A DNA stretch of 52,670 bases from Bacillus sp. sid0103 (lineage in GTDB: Bacteria; Bacillota; Bacilli; Bacillales_B; DSM-18226). Both the position numbers and the translations under genes were made by a program. The notes under the pieces are model-generated. The model had not been told where the DNA came from. It saw only the letters and a list, made by a program, of their open reading frames with translations, and did not search any database. Position 1 is the stretch's first letter; every line of letters starts with the position of its first letter. This document shows positions 16,329 through 24,555 of the stretch, in pieces. The stretch covers positions 1-52,670 of the forward strand of contig NZ_JAHUWN010000039.1 in NCBI RefSeq assembly GCF_019219025.1, read 5' to 3'.

Positions 16329-17489
16329 TTATTGGGGTACAATTTCCTTCTTTTCTTCCTCAATCTTTTTGTTTAATTCTTCTAAGAAAAGATCTTCGTC
16401 AAATGGTACCTCTACTTCTTTGCCAAGCCAGCTAGAAAGATGGATCGCGTTTGCCAATCTAACTCCATGGATTCCATCGCTGCCAGGTGCCAATAATGGA
16501 GTTCCTTCTACGATTGCAGAAGCGAAGTTTTCCATTACAGCAATATGCTGTCCGCCCCAAACACTTCCGAACTCCAACACTTCTTCACTGAAAATATCAG
16601 ATGGATTACCACCCATGAAAATCCTCATTACATCCTGCATATCCATTTTAGAACTCATTTCATTTTCAGGTGTAACAAGTCGTTTAATTGTTACTTTTTT
16701 GCTATCGTCGACAACGATCTTACCTTTATCGCCTAAAATTTCAAAACGGTCCGTTCCAACAACGTCATGTGTACAAGTCACAAATACACCAGTTGCGCCA
16801 TTGCCATAATCAAGCATTGCAGTTACTTCATCTTCTACTGCGATATCACGTTGATAGCCGTACTTGACATTGGAATAAACCTTTTTAGGCATTCCGCAAA
16901 TCCACTGAAGTAAATCAAGTTGATGCGGTGCCTGGTTTACAAGGACACCACCACCTTCACCGCCCCATGTTGCTCTCCATGCACTGGAATCATAATAACC
17001 CTGTGGTCTCCACCAGGTTGTAATAATCCAGTTAGTACGACGAATGTTACCAATTTCTCCGTTATCAATAATTTCTTTCACTTTTTGATAAAGTGGATTT
17101 GTTCTTTGGTTGAACATAATTCCAAACGTTAACTCAGGCTTTGTTGCAGCATATTCGTTTAATTCTCTAACTTGTTTTGTATAAACACCCGCTGGCTTTT
17201 CAACCAATGCATGAATATTTCTCTTTAACGCTTCAATTCCCATTTCTGGGTGCAAGTAGTGGGGGACACATGTAACAATTGCATCAACATCTCCGCTTTC
17301 AAGCATTTCAATATAGTTATCATAAAAAGGAGTGTCCGGATATTTATCTGCTGCCAATTTCTTTTTATCTGGATCGGTGTCACAAATGGCACCCATCACC
17401 ATATTTTTTACTTTTCCTTCAGCTAAAAATCCTGCATAAGCTCCACCTTGCTGACCCAATCCAATGATGCCAAGTCTTACAGTTTTCAT
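16329..17489 (-). CDS. Gfo/Idh/MocA-family NAD(P)-dependent oxidoreductase B
   Basis: 386 aa. Rossmann motif LGIIGLGQQGGAYAGF, EKPAGVYTKQV, FGIMFNQRTNP, then WWRPQGYYDSSAWRATW and GEGGGVLVNQAPHQLDLL. This last pattern belongs to a large bacterial subgroup that acts on glycosides and sugar derivatives, in which C-glycoside 3-oxidases such as DgpA are found as far as I recall. I start at 17489 (second ATG) since GAGGAG is 8 nt upstream; the ATG at 17495 is too close to it. TIM-barrel B ends 2 nt earlier (TGA at 17492-17494), showing tight coupling. It diverges from oxidoreductase A, so the two are not a recent tandem duplicate. Confidence 0.88.
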   Translation of the reverse strand: MKTVRLGIIGLGQQGGAYAGFLAEGKVKNMVMGAICDTDPDKKKLAADKYPDTPFYDNYIEMLESGDVDAIVTCVPHYLHPEMGIEALKRNIHALVEKPAGVYTKQVRELNEYAATKPELTFGIMFNQRTNPLYQKVKEIIDNGEIGNIRRTNWIITTWWRPQGYYDSSAWRATWGGEGGGVLVNQAPHQLDLLQWICGMPKKVYSNVKYGYQRDIAVEDEVTAMLDYGNGATGVFVTCTHDVVGTDRFEILGDKGKIVVDDSKKVTIKRLVTPENEMSSKMDMQDVMRIFMGGNPSDIFSEEVLEFGSVWGGQHIAVMENFASAIVEGTPLLAPGSDGIHGVRLANAIHLSSWLGKEVEVPFDEDLFLEELNKKIEEEKKEIVPQ

Positions 17490-17491
17490 TA

Positions 17492-18379
17492 TCATTTCTC
17501 CTCACTTTCTATTTTTCTTAGTATTTCTTTAAGTGCCTCGTATTGAAGCTTATAGCCACCAGCACCATCTAGCCCCTTGTTGTCCTTTATAACCATTGCT
17601 GCATCCTCAAGCTCTAAATCCTTTAATGAATCAAAGAGAACGAGGTGTGGCTCGAGGGTTAAAAAACCTTTGTAGCCGCTGTTGATTACTTGTGTGAGGA
17701 TTTCAGGTATTTTTCCTTCTCCCGTGCCACAAACAACGTTTTGACTTTCTGATGTTACGGCATCCTTAATGTGTATATATACAATCTCCTCCTTAAGGAG
17801 ATTGAAACACTCCTGGGTATCTTCACCGCACTGCACAAAGTTAGCAAAATCAAAAATAGCCTTAAAGTGCGGAGAGCTAACCTCTTTTAAAATCTCATGA
17901 CATCTTCTCGCAATATCTCCATAGATGTCCTTTTCATTTTCATGCAGTAAAATAACATCATATTTTTCGGCAATCTCTGCAAACTCTTTTAATTTGCTAA
18001 TGACTTCCACTTTATATCGGTCTGCATCTTCACCCTTTGGAATATAAAAGCTGAATATCCTGATATATTTACAATCTAATAAGTTAGCAATCTGACAAAG
18101 CGTGTCCAACATATTCTTTTGATTGACAAACCCATCTTCATCGTTAATGAATACCTTGCCAATTGGAGAACCGATGGAAGAAACTCCGATACTAGCTTGC
18201 TGAAGTCGTGGTTTTACATTGTCTTTTATTTCTTCTAAAGTAAAATCGCCGATATTTTTCCCATCAATACCTCGTAAGGAAATGTAACGCATTCCTAATT
18301 TCGCTACAACTTCCAGCTGTGTATCAAAATCAGATGAGATTTCATCGGAAAATCCTGATATCAATAAGTCATTATTCAC
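17492..18379 (-). CDS. TIM-barrel sugar isomerase/epimerase-like protein (AP endonuclease 2 family), B
   Basis: 295 aa. LLHENEKDIYGD, HFKAIFDFANFVQCG, YIHIKDAV and GFLTLEPHLV supply the conserved metal-binding Glu/Asp/His set of the xylose-isomerase-like fold. GTG start with GGAGGA about 10 nt upstream. It is the first gene of a likely operon with oxidoreductase B and possibly the A pair, and is divergent from the AraC regulator at 18625. A cre site lies about 95 nt upstream. The substrate is unknown; isomerase, epimerase or lyase action on an oxidised sugar is possible. Confidence 0.83.
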   Translation of the reverse strand: MNNDLLISGFSDEISSDFDTQLEVVAKLGMRYISLRGIDGKNIGDFTLEEIKDNVKPRLQQASIGVSSIGSPIGKVFINDEDGFVNQKNMLDTLCQIANLLDCKYIRIFSFYIPKGEDADRYKVEVISKLKEFAEIAEKYDVILLHENEKDIYGDIARRCHEILKEVSSPHFKAIFDFANFVQCGEDTQECFNLLKEEIVYIHIKDAVTSESQNVVCGTGEGKIPEILTQVINSGYKGFLTLEPHLVLFDSLKDLELEDAAMVIKDNKGLDGAGGYKLQYEALKEILRKIESEEK

Positions 18380-18471
18380 TAGAGACTGTTCCTCCTTTTT
18401 CTATAGGTCGCCAACAGACGTTTTACATCAGCTATTAATCATCATCTTGATGCTTATGCTCTAATCTTAAT

Positions 18472-18485
18472 TGAAAACGTTTTTT
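18472..18485. promoter_or_regulatory. candidate cre site (CcpA) between TIM-barrel B and the AraC regulator
   Basis: TGAAAACGTTTTTT, 13 of 14 to the TGNAANCGNTNNCA outline on one arm, with a weaker right end. It lies in the divergent promoter region 18380-18624. Confidence 0.5.
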
Positions 18486-18624
18486 TGGACTCGTAATATT
18501 TTGCGAATAATAGTAAAATATTAATAATAATTAAAAATATTGCTCTTAATTGATAGTGCTGATTCATAAACAGAGCAAAATTATTTTATAAGCCTCATGA
18601 CAACTTTTATCAGGAAGTGTTAGT

Positions 18625-19884
18625 ATGTTCGATCATGAAATTGAAGAAATTTGCAAATTTGCCTTCAGTTTTTCTACTATTGATACCATTTTTATTGATC
18701 CTCTTTCACAGATAAAAAGTGAATATGGTCACAATCAAGTGCCCGAACCGCTAAAGGAATCCTTTGGAAATATACATAGTTTGTTAAATCTTCACGATTT
18801 AACTTCTGAACTTGATGTTATTTTTCATTCTAGTTCCTACAAAATTAATTTTATTTCTGCAAAACTTTATAGGCAGGAAGACTATATGGGGAGCATTGTG
18901 GTGGGACCCTTTCTATTTGAGGAACCTACTTACCGAATGATCCATGACATCCTTTTTAGTAATAAATTCTCCATCTCTCTTAGTCATATTATGGAACAAT
19001 TTTACCTATCTCTTCCTTTAATTAGTTCATACAAAGCCAAAACAATCGCTGAATTTCTTGCTTATCTTGCCTCAAACTTTAACCGAGCTGATACTGCCTC
19101 ACGGAAGAAAAAGATTGGAAGTATAAATTATTCATTGCAATCCGAATATCCAACGATCCCTGATACAATTAAAATGAAATCCAAGCCTTCTATTTCTGCG
19201 ATTGAAGAAAGATATCGCACACAAAATGAACTCATGTCATCTGTAGAAACTGGAAATAAAGCAAAGGTAGAAAAAATAATGAACGAAGATATGTATTTCT
19301 TTGGGAAAATCCCTGATCGGATTCCAAATGACCCCTTACGCTCAAGGAAGAACTTAGCGTTCGTAACCAATACCTTGTTAAGAATTTCAGCTGAAAGAGG
19401 AGGGCTTCATCCTGTCTATATTGACAGTATTTCAGAAAAATTTGCTATCCAAATAGAAAAAACGTCTACCATTCAGCAACTAGTAGACCTTCAAATGAAA
19501 ATGTGCTTTGATTATTGTGATGCCGTAAAAAAGCTCAGCTTAAAAAATTTCAATCGATTAATACGAAAAGCAATCGAATTCATCCGATTAAATCTTGATC
19601 ACGATTTAAGACTAGATACCATCGCTACCGCTGTCCAAGCTAGTAGTTACGAGCTCTCAAGGCAATTTAAAAAAGAGACAGGGAAATCGATCACAGAATA
19701 CATCAATCAACAGAGGATTAATGAAGCAATAAAAATTATGGAGAATGAAAACCTGTCCATTACCGATATAGCTTCATTAGTAGGCTTTAACGACGTAAAC
19801 TATTTTACAAAGGTATTTAAAAAAATGAATGGGATAACTCCATCTGAATATAGACACGGGTTGGATGGTGTCAGGCACCGTTAA
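18625..19884 (+). CDS. AraC-family transcriptional regulator
   Basis: 419 aa. The C-terminal 100 residues hold the two helix-turn-helix motifs of AraC proteins: LDTIATAVQASSYELSRQFK and SITDIASLVGFNDVNYFTKV, ending in the canonical FKKMNGITPSEYR. The N-terminal 300 residues are a soluble sensory region I do not recognise. It is divergent from the TIM-barrel/oxidoreductase genes and is the natural candidate activator for them. The last codons (GVRHR) contain a GGTGTCAGGCACC copy, so the 3' end of the gene may have been altered by that repeat. A strong terminator follows, shared with convergent gnd. Confidence 0.88.
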   Translation: MFDHEIEEICKFAFSFSTIDTIFIDPLSQIKSEYGHNQVPEPLKESFGNIHSLLNLHDLTSELDVIFHSSSYKINFISAKLYRQEDYMGSIVVGPFLFEEPTYRMIHDILFSNKFSISLSHIMEQFYLSLPLISSYKAKTIAEFLAYLASNFNRADTASRKKKIGSINYSLQSEYPTIPDTIKMKSKPSISAIEERYRTQNELMSSVETGNKAKVEKIMNEDMYFFGKIPDRIPNDPLRSRKNLAFVTNTLLRISAERGGLHPVYIDSISEKFAIQIEKTSTIQQLVDLQMKMCFDYCDAVKKLSLKNFNRLIRKAIEFIRLNLDHDLRLDTIATAVQASSYELSRQFKKETGKSITEYINQQRINEAIKIMENENLSITDIASLVGFNDVNYFTKVFKKMNGITPSEYRHGLDGVRHR

Positions 19885-19917
19885 TACTATTTCTGTATGA
19901 TCAATAGTATAAAAAAA

Positions 19918-19955
19918 GGCTGTCTCAAGAGTGATTTTTCACTTTTGAGACAGCC
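19918..19955. terminator. bidirectional terminator between the araC-type gene and gnd
   Basis: 16-bp stem, GGCTGTCTCAAGAGTG with CACTTTTGAGACAGCC (one G-U), preceded by A7 and followed by CTTTA. Confidence 0.85.
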
Positions 19956-19992
19956 CTTTAGTTATGCTTCATTTTAGAGGAGTTTGATATTG

Positions 19993-21405
19993 TTATTCCA
20001 TCCAGTTTGTATGGAAAACTCCTTCTTTATCCACACGTTGATAGGTGTGAGCACCAAAGTAGTCACGTTGTGCTTGCAACAAATTGGCTGGAAGTGTTTC
20101 TGTACGGTAACTATCATAATAAGCAATTGCACTAGCAAATGATGGTACCGGAATACCGCGTTCAATCGCAACTGCAAGGACTTGACGTAATGCATTCTGA
20201 TAGTTCTCAACAATTTCTTTAAAGTATGGATCTAACAGCAAGTTTGCTAATTCTGGATCACGATCGTATGCATCTTTGATTTTTTGAAGGAATTGAGCAC
20301 GAATGATACAGCCGCCACGGAAAATCATCGCAATATCGCCATATCGAAGATTCCAATCGTACTCTTCAGATGCCACACGCATTTGAGCAAAACCTTGTGC
20401 ATATGAACAAATTTTGCTCATATATAGGGCTTTACGAACCGCTTCAATTAAATCTTCTTTACTTCCTTCAAATGGCTTAACTTCTGGTCCATTTAATACC
20501 TTACTCGCTTTAACACGCTCATCCTTCATCGCAGAAATAAAACGTGCAAAAACAGATTCCGTAATAATTGGAAGTGGAACACCTAAATCTAAAGCATTTT
20601 GGCTTGTCCATTTACCTGTTCCCTTTTGTCCCGCTGTATCTAGAATTAAATCTACCATTGGTTTGCCAGTTTCTTCGTCAACTTTGGTAAAAATATCGGC
20701 AGTGATTTCAATTAAGTAACTGTCTAATTCACCTTTATTCCATTCAGAAAAGACATTATGAAGCTCCTGGGCATCTAAACCAAGGATATTTTTCAAAATA
20801 AAATATGCCTCTGAAATTAATTGCATATCCCCATATTCGATTCCATTATGGACCATTTTCACATAATGACCTGCACCGTTTGGACCAATGTAGGTACAGC
20901 ATGGGTCGCCTTCAACTTTAGCAGATATTGCTTCTAAGATTGGCTTAACAAGATCATATGCTTCTTTTTTTCCACCTGGCATGATGGAAGGCCCTTTTAA
21001 TGCTCCCTCTTCTCCACCGGAAACGCCAGTGCCAATAAAGTGATAGCCAGCTGTTTCTAATTCTTTATTCCGTCTAATTGTGTCTTGGAAGAAGGTATTT
21101 CCTCCATCAATCAGAATATCGCCTTCTTCAAGATATGGTTTTAGAGATTCAATGGTAGCATCCGTTGCTGTTCCCGCTTTAACCATTAATAAAATTTTTC
21201 GTGGCTTTTCTAAGGAATTTACAAATTCCTCAACGGTATGGGCACCAACAAAATTTTTACCTTCTGCTTCATTTTTTAAAAACGCTTCTGTTTTGTCATA
21301 TGAACGATTAAAAACAGCGACAGAATAACCGCGGCTCTCGATATTTAGGGCAAGATTTTTACCCATAACGGCTAAACCAATTACACCAATTTGTTGTTTA
21401 GACAT
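19993..21405 (-). CDS. gnd: 6-phosphogluconate dehydrogenase, decarboxylating
   Basis: Oxidises 6-phosphogluconate to ribulose 5-phosphate and CO2. 470 aa, full length for the long form: [20 protein letters not shown] (cofactor site), [39 protein letters not shown] (substrate site), [15 protein letters not shown], and the C-terminal [11 protein letters not shown] and HTNW. AGAGGG ribosome binding site before the ATG. It stands alone, with a terminator on its 3' side, and links the gluconokinase product to transketolase, the last gene of the Lar cluster. Confidence 0.95.
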   Translation of the reverse strand: MSKQQIGVIGLAVMGKNLALNIESRGYSVAVFNRSYDKTEAFLKNEAEGKNFVGAHTVEEFVNSLEKPRKILLMVKAGTATDATIESLKPYLEEGDILIDGGNTFFQDTIRRNKELETAGYHFIGTGVSGGEEGALKGPSIMPGGKKEAYDLVKPILEAISAKVEGDPCCTYIGPNGAGHYVKMVHNGIEYGDMQLISEAYFILKNILGLDAQELHNVFSEWNKGELDSYLIEITADIFTKVDEETGKPMVDLILDTAGQKGTGKWTSQNALDLGVPLPIITESVFARFISAMKDERVKASKVLNGPEVKPFEGSKEDLIEAVRKALYMSKICSYAQGFAQMRVASEEYDWNLRYGDIAMIFRGGCIIRAQFLQKIKDAYDRDPELANLLLDPYFKEIVENYQNALRQVLAVAIERGIPVPSFASAIAYYDSYRTETLPANLLQAQRDYFGAHTYQRVDKEGVFHTNWME

Positions 21406-21625
21406 ACTATCCCTCTTTCATAATTAATACTATTTAGATAACCATAATTCTTTCATTAATACAATAAAAGTGCTTTTTTCTTGTAATTAAATCAGGAATT
21501 TCATTCCAGCTCGACACTAATTATACACATCAATAGTTTTACCATCCACTGTTAGTATTATATTTAATGTGTATAAGTACGCATTTTTTCTGCTCTTAAT
21601 CAAAGTTGATTTTTTAAAGTATTAA

Positions 21626-23032
21626 TTATCGCTCTAAGAAAAAACGTTCCGCATTATTAAAGCAGATATTTCGTACCATTTGCTCCATTTGCTTCATGTC
21701 ATTCGGTGCCAAACCTTTTTCAACCCAATCGCCAAGGATGTTACATAGAATTCGACGGAAGTAATCGTGACGTGCATATGATAAGAAGCTGCGTGAATCT
21801 GTCAACATGCCGATAAAATGACTAAGTATGCCAACATTTGCAAAATCCTTCATCTGCTTTTCCATTCCATCGATATGGTCAACAAACCACCATCCTGAAC
21901 CGAATTGAACCTTTCCAGGGACACCTTCTTCATAGAAGTTCCCCATCATTCCAGCTAATGTAACATTATCTTTTTCGTTCAAGTTAAATAATACCGTTCT
22001 TGGCAGTGCATTTTCTTGATCTAAGGAATCAAGGAATCGGGATAAGCCTTCAGTCATATTAGCTTCTCCTACAGAATCAAAGCCCGCATCCGTTCCAAGT
22101 AGTTCTTTCATCCTTGTGTTGTTGTTTCTCATTGCTCCCATATGGAGCTGCATGACCCATTGTTTTTCAGCATACATCTTTCCAAGTTCTTTAAGAAGGA
22201 AAATTCGATAAGCCACCAATTCATCATTGGTAAGTTGTTCTCCGTTCAAACGTTTATTAAAAATTGCTTCAACCTCTTGTTTGGTTGTTTCCACATATTC
22301 CATTTTTTGAATATCATGGTCAGAAGCACGTCCCCCATTTTCGTGGAAATAGTCAATTCGTTGTTTTATTGCGGCTAAAAACCCATCTAAAGAATCTGTT
22401 TTAATGCCTGAAACATCCGCCAATTGTTCAATCCAGTTTGTAAATGTTGGACGTTCAATAAACATCGCACCATCGGGACGGAAGGTTGGAGCAATCATCG
22501 TTTTAAAGGATTCATCATTTCTCAATAATTGATGGTATTCAAGTGTGGAAATGGGATCATCTGTTGTTCCAATAAACTTCACATTTGACCTTTCAATTAA
22601 GCCCCTTGCACTGAATTCAGGCAACTGCAATTTTTTATTACATTCTTCCCAAATTTCACGAGCTGTTTCTGGACTTAATAATTTATCAATCCCGAAGAAC
22701 ATTTTTAATTCTAAGTGTGTCCAGTGATATACAGGGTTTCCGATTAAATAAGGAACTGTTTCTGCATAAGCGGCAAATTTTTCCCAATCATCAGCATCAC
22801 CTGTAATATAACGCTCGCTAATCCCATGCATGCGCATTGTCCTCCACTTATAATGGTCACCCCCAAGCCAAATCTGAGTAATATTTTCATATGACTTATT
22901 TTCCCATACTTCTTGTGGATTCAAATGACAGTGGAAGTCAAAAATCGGTGACTCCGCAGCAGCCTTTTCATATAGTTTTATTGCAGTGTCTGTATTTAAT
23001 AAAAAGTACTGATCCATAAAGCTTTTCATCAT
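21626..23032 (-). CDS. uxaC: glucuronate isomerase (uronate isomerase)
   Basis: Interconverts D-glucuronate and D-fructuronate (also galacturonate and tagaturonate). 468 aa, the usual size. FDFHCHLNPQEVWENK is the amidohydrolase-like metal-binding N-terminus; FIGTTDDP, MQLHMGAMRNNN, LNEKDNVTLAGMMGNF and GMLTDSRSFLSYARHDYFRR are typical. I start at the first of two ATGs after AAAGGAG (23032; 23029 is equally possible); longer readings start before the ribosome binding site. It is divergent from ROK regulator 2 and has its own promoter with a ROK palindrome and a CCC box. No mannonate dehydratase or KDG kinase/aldolase gene accompanies it in the window. Confidence 0.93.
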   Translation of the reverse strand: MMKSFMDQYFLLNTDTAIKLYEKAAAESPIFDFHCHLNPQEVWENKSYENITQIWLGGDHYKWRTMRMHGISERYITGDADDWEKFAAYAETVPYLIGNPVYHWTHLELKMFFGIDKLLSPETAREIWEECNKKLQLPEFSARGLIERSNVKFIGTTDDPISTLEYHQLLRNDESFKTMIAPTFRPDGAMFIERPTFTNWIEQLADVSGIKTDSLDGFLAAIKQRIDYFHENGGRASDHDIQKMEYVETTKQEVEAIFNKRLNGEQLTNDELVAYRIFLLKELGKMYAEKQWVMQLHMGAMRNNNTRMKELLGTDAGFDSVGEANMTEGLSRFLDSLDQENALPRTVLFNLNEKDNVTLAGMMGNFYEEGVPGKVQFGSGWWFVDHIDGMEKQMKDFANVGILSHFIGMLTDSRSFLSYARHDYFRRILCNILGDWVEKGLAPNDMKQMEQMVRNICFNNAERFFLER

Positions 23033-23076
23033 ATCTCTCTCCTTTAACTGATTATTCATACAGTCGTTGTACATTC

Positions 23077-23090
23077 TGGAAACCCTTACA
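23077..23090. promoter_or_regulatory. cre-like CCC box upstream of uxaC
   Basis: TGGAAACCCTTACA, 45 nt before the start codon and about 52 nt downstream of the ROK palindrome. Same form as the box at 12687. Confidence 0.55.
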
Positions 23091-23141
23091 GAAAACTAAA
23101 TACAATCGGTCTAAACAAGCATTCATTTAGATAACCTTCTT

Positions 23142-23166
23142 TTAATTTGTTTATTAAACAAATTAA
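23142..23166. promoter_or_regulatory. ROK-type operator of uxaC
   Basis: Perfect 11-3-11 palindrome: TTAATTTGTTT, spacer ATT, AAACAAATTAA. The core TTTGTTT-N3-AAACAAA equals the larA operator. It lies a few nucleotides downstream of the predicted start of transcription. Confidence 0.75.
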
Positions 23167-23176
23167 TTACATAACT

Positions 23177-23205
23177 AATTTATCATGTTTGATATGTTTA
23201 GTCAA
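23177..23205 (-). promoter_or_regulatory. sigma-A-type promoter of uxaC
   Basis: Minus strand: TTGACT (23205-23200), 17-bp spacer, TAAATT (23182-23177). Confidence 0.65.
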
Positions 23206-23301
23206 TTAACTATTTAGGAATTAATAGAATAATAACGGCCTTTTAATGGAAGAACTGATATAATAAGCTTATACAAAGGAATCCCGAAATGGAGGATATA
23301 C

Positions 23302-24495
23302 ATGGTTACCGGTGATGCGGCATATATAAAGAAAATTAATCGCTCTTTGATCATTAGAGAAATTGTGAAAGAAGGTATGATTTCGAGAGCAGATCTATCC
23401 AAATCCACAAATTTGACAAGAGCAACTATTTCAGCACAAGTTGCTGACTTATTGGAAGAAGGACTCATTATTGAGACCCAGCTCGAGCATTTTTCAGTTG
23501 GAAGAAAGCCGATTATGCTCTCATTAAACGGACAAGCTGGCTACGCACTTGGTATTGACCTTGATTATGGTCAAATATCTTTTACCTTATCGGACCTGCT
23601 TGGTTGTCCTGTTTCATCAAATATTATCCAACTAAAAACTACAGATTATACGGAGATTCGACATCTTCTTATTCAACAAATTAATAAGTTAAAAGCAGAG
23701 TTTACTACTAGCCGCTATGGTATTGTCGGAATTGTTATCGCAATCCATGGTCTTGTCACAAAAGACGAAGTAATCCACTATGTTCCACGTTTTCAATGGC
23801 ATGATATTAATCTCAAGAGTGATTTAGAAGTGGAAATTGATACGCCTATATACCTTGAAAACAATGCAAACCTAAGCTCTTTTGCCGAAAGGGTCTATGT
23901 GCACCATGAAACTGACAACTTGTTATGTGCAACCCTTTATTCGGGGATCGGCCTTGGTATGATGATGAACAATGAGTTTTTTCGAGGACATGATGGATAT
24001 GCTGGTGAAATAGGTCATATGATTGTTGTTCCAGAAGGTAAACCATGTAATTGCGGGAATAAGGGTTGCTGGGAAAAATATGCTTCGGAATCGAGCATTT
24101 TTGAACATCTAGCTGAATCACGACAAATATCGAATCTGACTTACGAACATATTCAAAACTGGATTAATGAAGGTGATGAGGAAGTCCACGAATTGATGGA
24201 ACAATTTCTTTTCTATCTGGCGATTGGGCTGAATAATATGATTAACATGTACAACCCAGACGTTCTCGTCCTTGATAGTGAACTGTTGCGAATCTTTCCG
24301 AATTCACTCAATAAAATTAGTGAAAATCTGAATTCTTCCATCAGTCATTACCGTGAATTAATGATTTCTACTATCGGAAAAAAATCATGTGTGCTAGGTG
24401 CATGTGCTCTGGCTATCAAACAATTTCTCGATGTCCCAATGTTAAATTTACCCTACGATAAAAATACTAATCAAGTTGGAAGCGTACTCATTTAG
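23302..24495 (+). CDS. ROK-family (XylR/NagC-type) transcriptional regulator 2
   Basis: 397 aa, paralogue of the gene at 12922 along its whole length (SRADLSKSTNLTRATISAQV HTH; GIDLDYGQISFTL; IAIHGLV; ENNANLSSFAE; GYAGEIGHM; zinc motif CNCGNKGCWE). It is divergent from uxaC with an exact palindrome over the uxaC start site, and immediately precedes the GPH transporter genes, whose promoters carry the related palindrome TTAGTTT-N3-AAACTAA. It probably represses the uptake and isomerase genes until a uronate-type inducer binds. RBS TGGAGGA, ATG start. It ends at a long bidirectional terminator. Confidence 0.9.
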   Translation: MVTGDAAYIKKINRSLIIREIVKEGMISRADLSKSTNLTRATISAQVADLLEEGLIIETQLEHFSVGRKPIMLSLNGQAGYALGIDLDYGQISFTLSDLLGCPVSSNIIQLKTTDYTEIRHLLIQQINKLKAEFTTSRYGIVGIVIAIHGLVTKDEVIHYVPRFQWHDINLKSDLEVEIDTPIYLENNANLSSFAERVYVHHETDNLLCATLYSGIGLGMMMNNEFFRGHDGYAGEIGHMIVVPEGKPCNCGNKGCWEKYASESSIFEHLAESRQISNLTYEHIQNWINEGDEEVHELMEQFLFYLAIGLNNMINMYNPDVLVLDSELLRIFPNSLNKISENLNSSISHYRELMISTIGKKSCVLGACALAIKQFLDVPMLNLPYDKNTNQVGSVLI

Positions 24496-24496
24496 T

Positions 24497-24555
24497 AATG
24501 AACATCAAAAAAACCCCTTCTAGCCGTTGCTAAAAGGGGTTTTTTGATGTTCATT
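24497..24555. terminator. long bidirectional terminator between ROK regulator 2 and GPH symporter 1
   Basis: AATGAACATCAAAAAAACCCC pairs with GGGGTTTTTTGATGTTCATT, over 20 bp including the A/T tracts. The minus-strand gene ends inside it. Confidence 0.9.
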
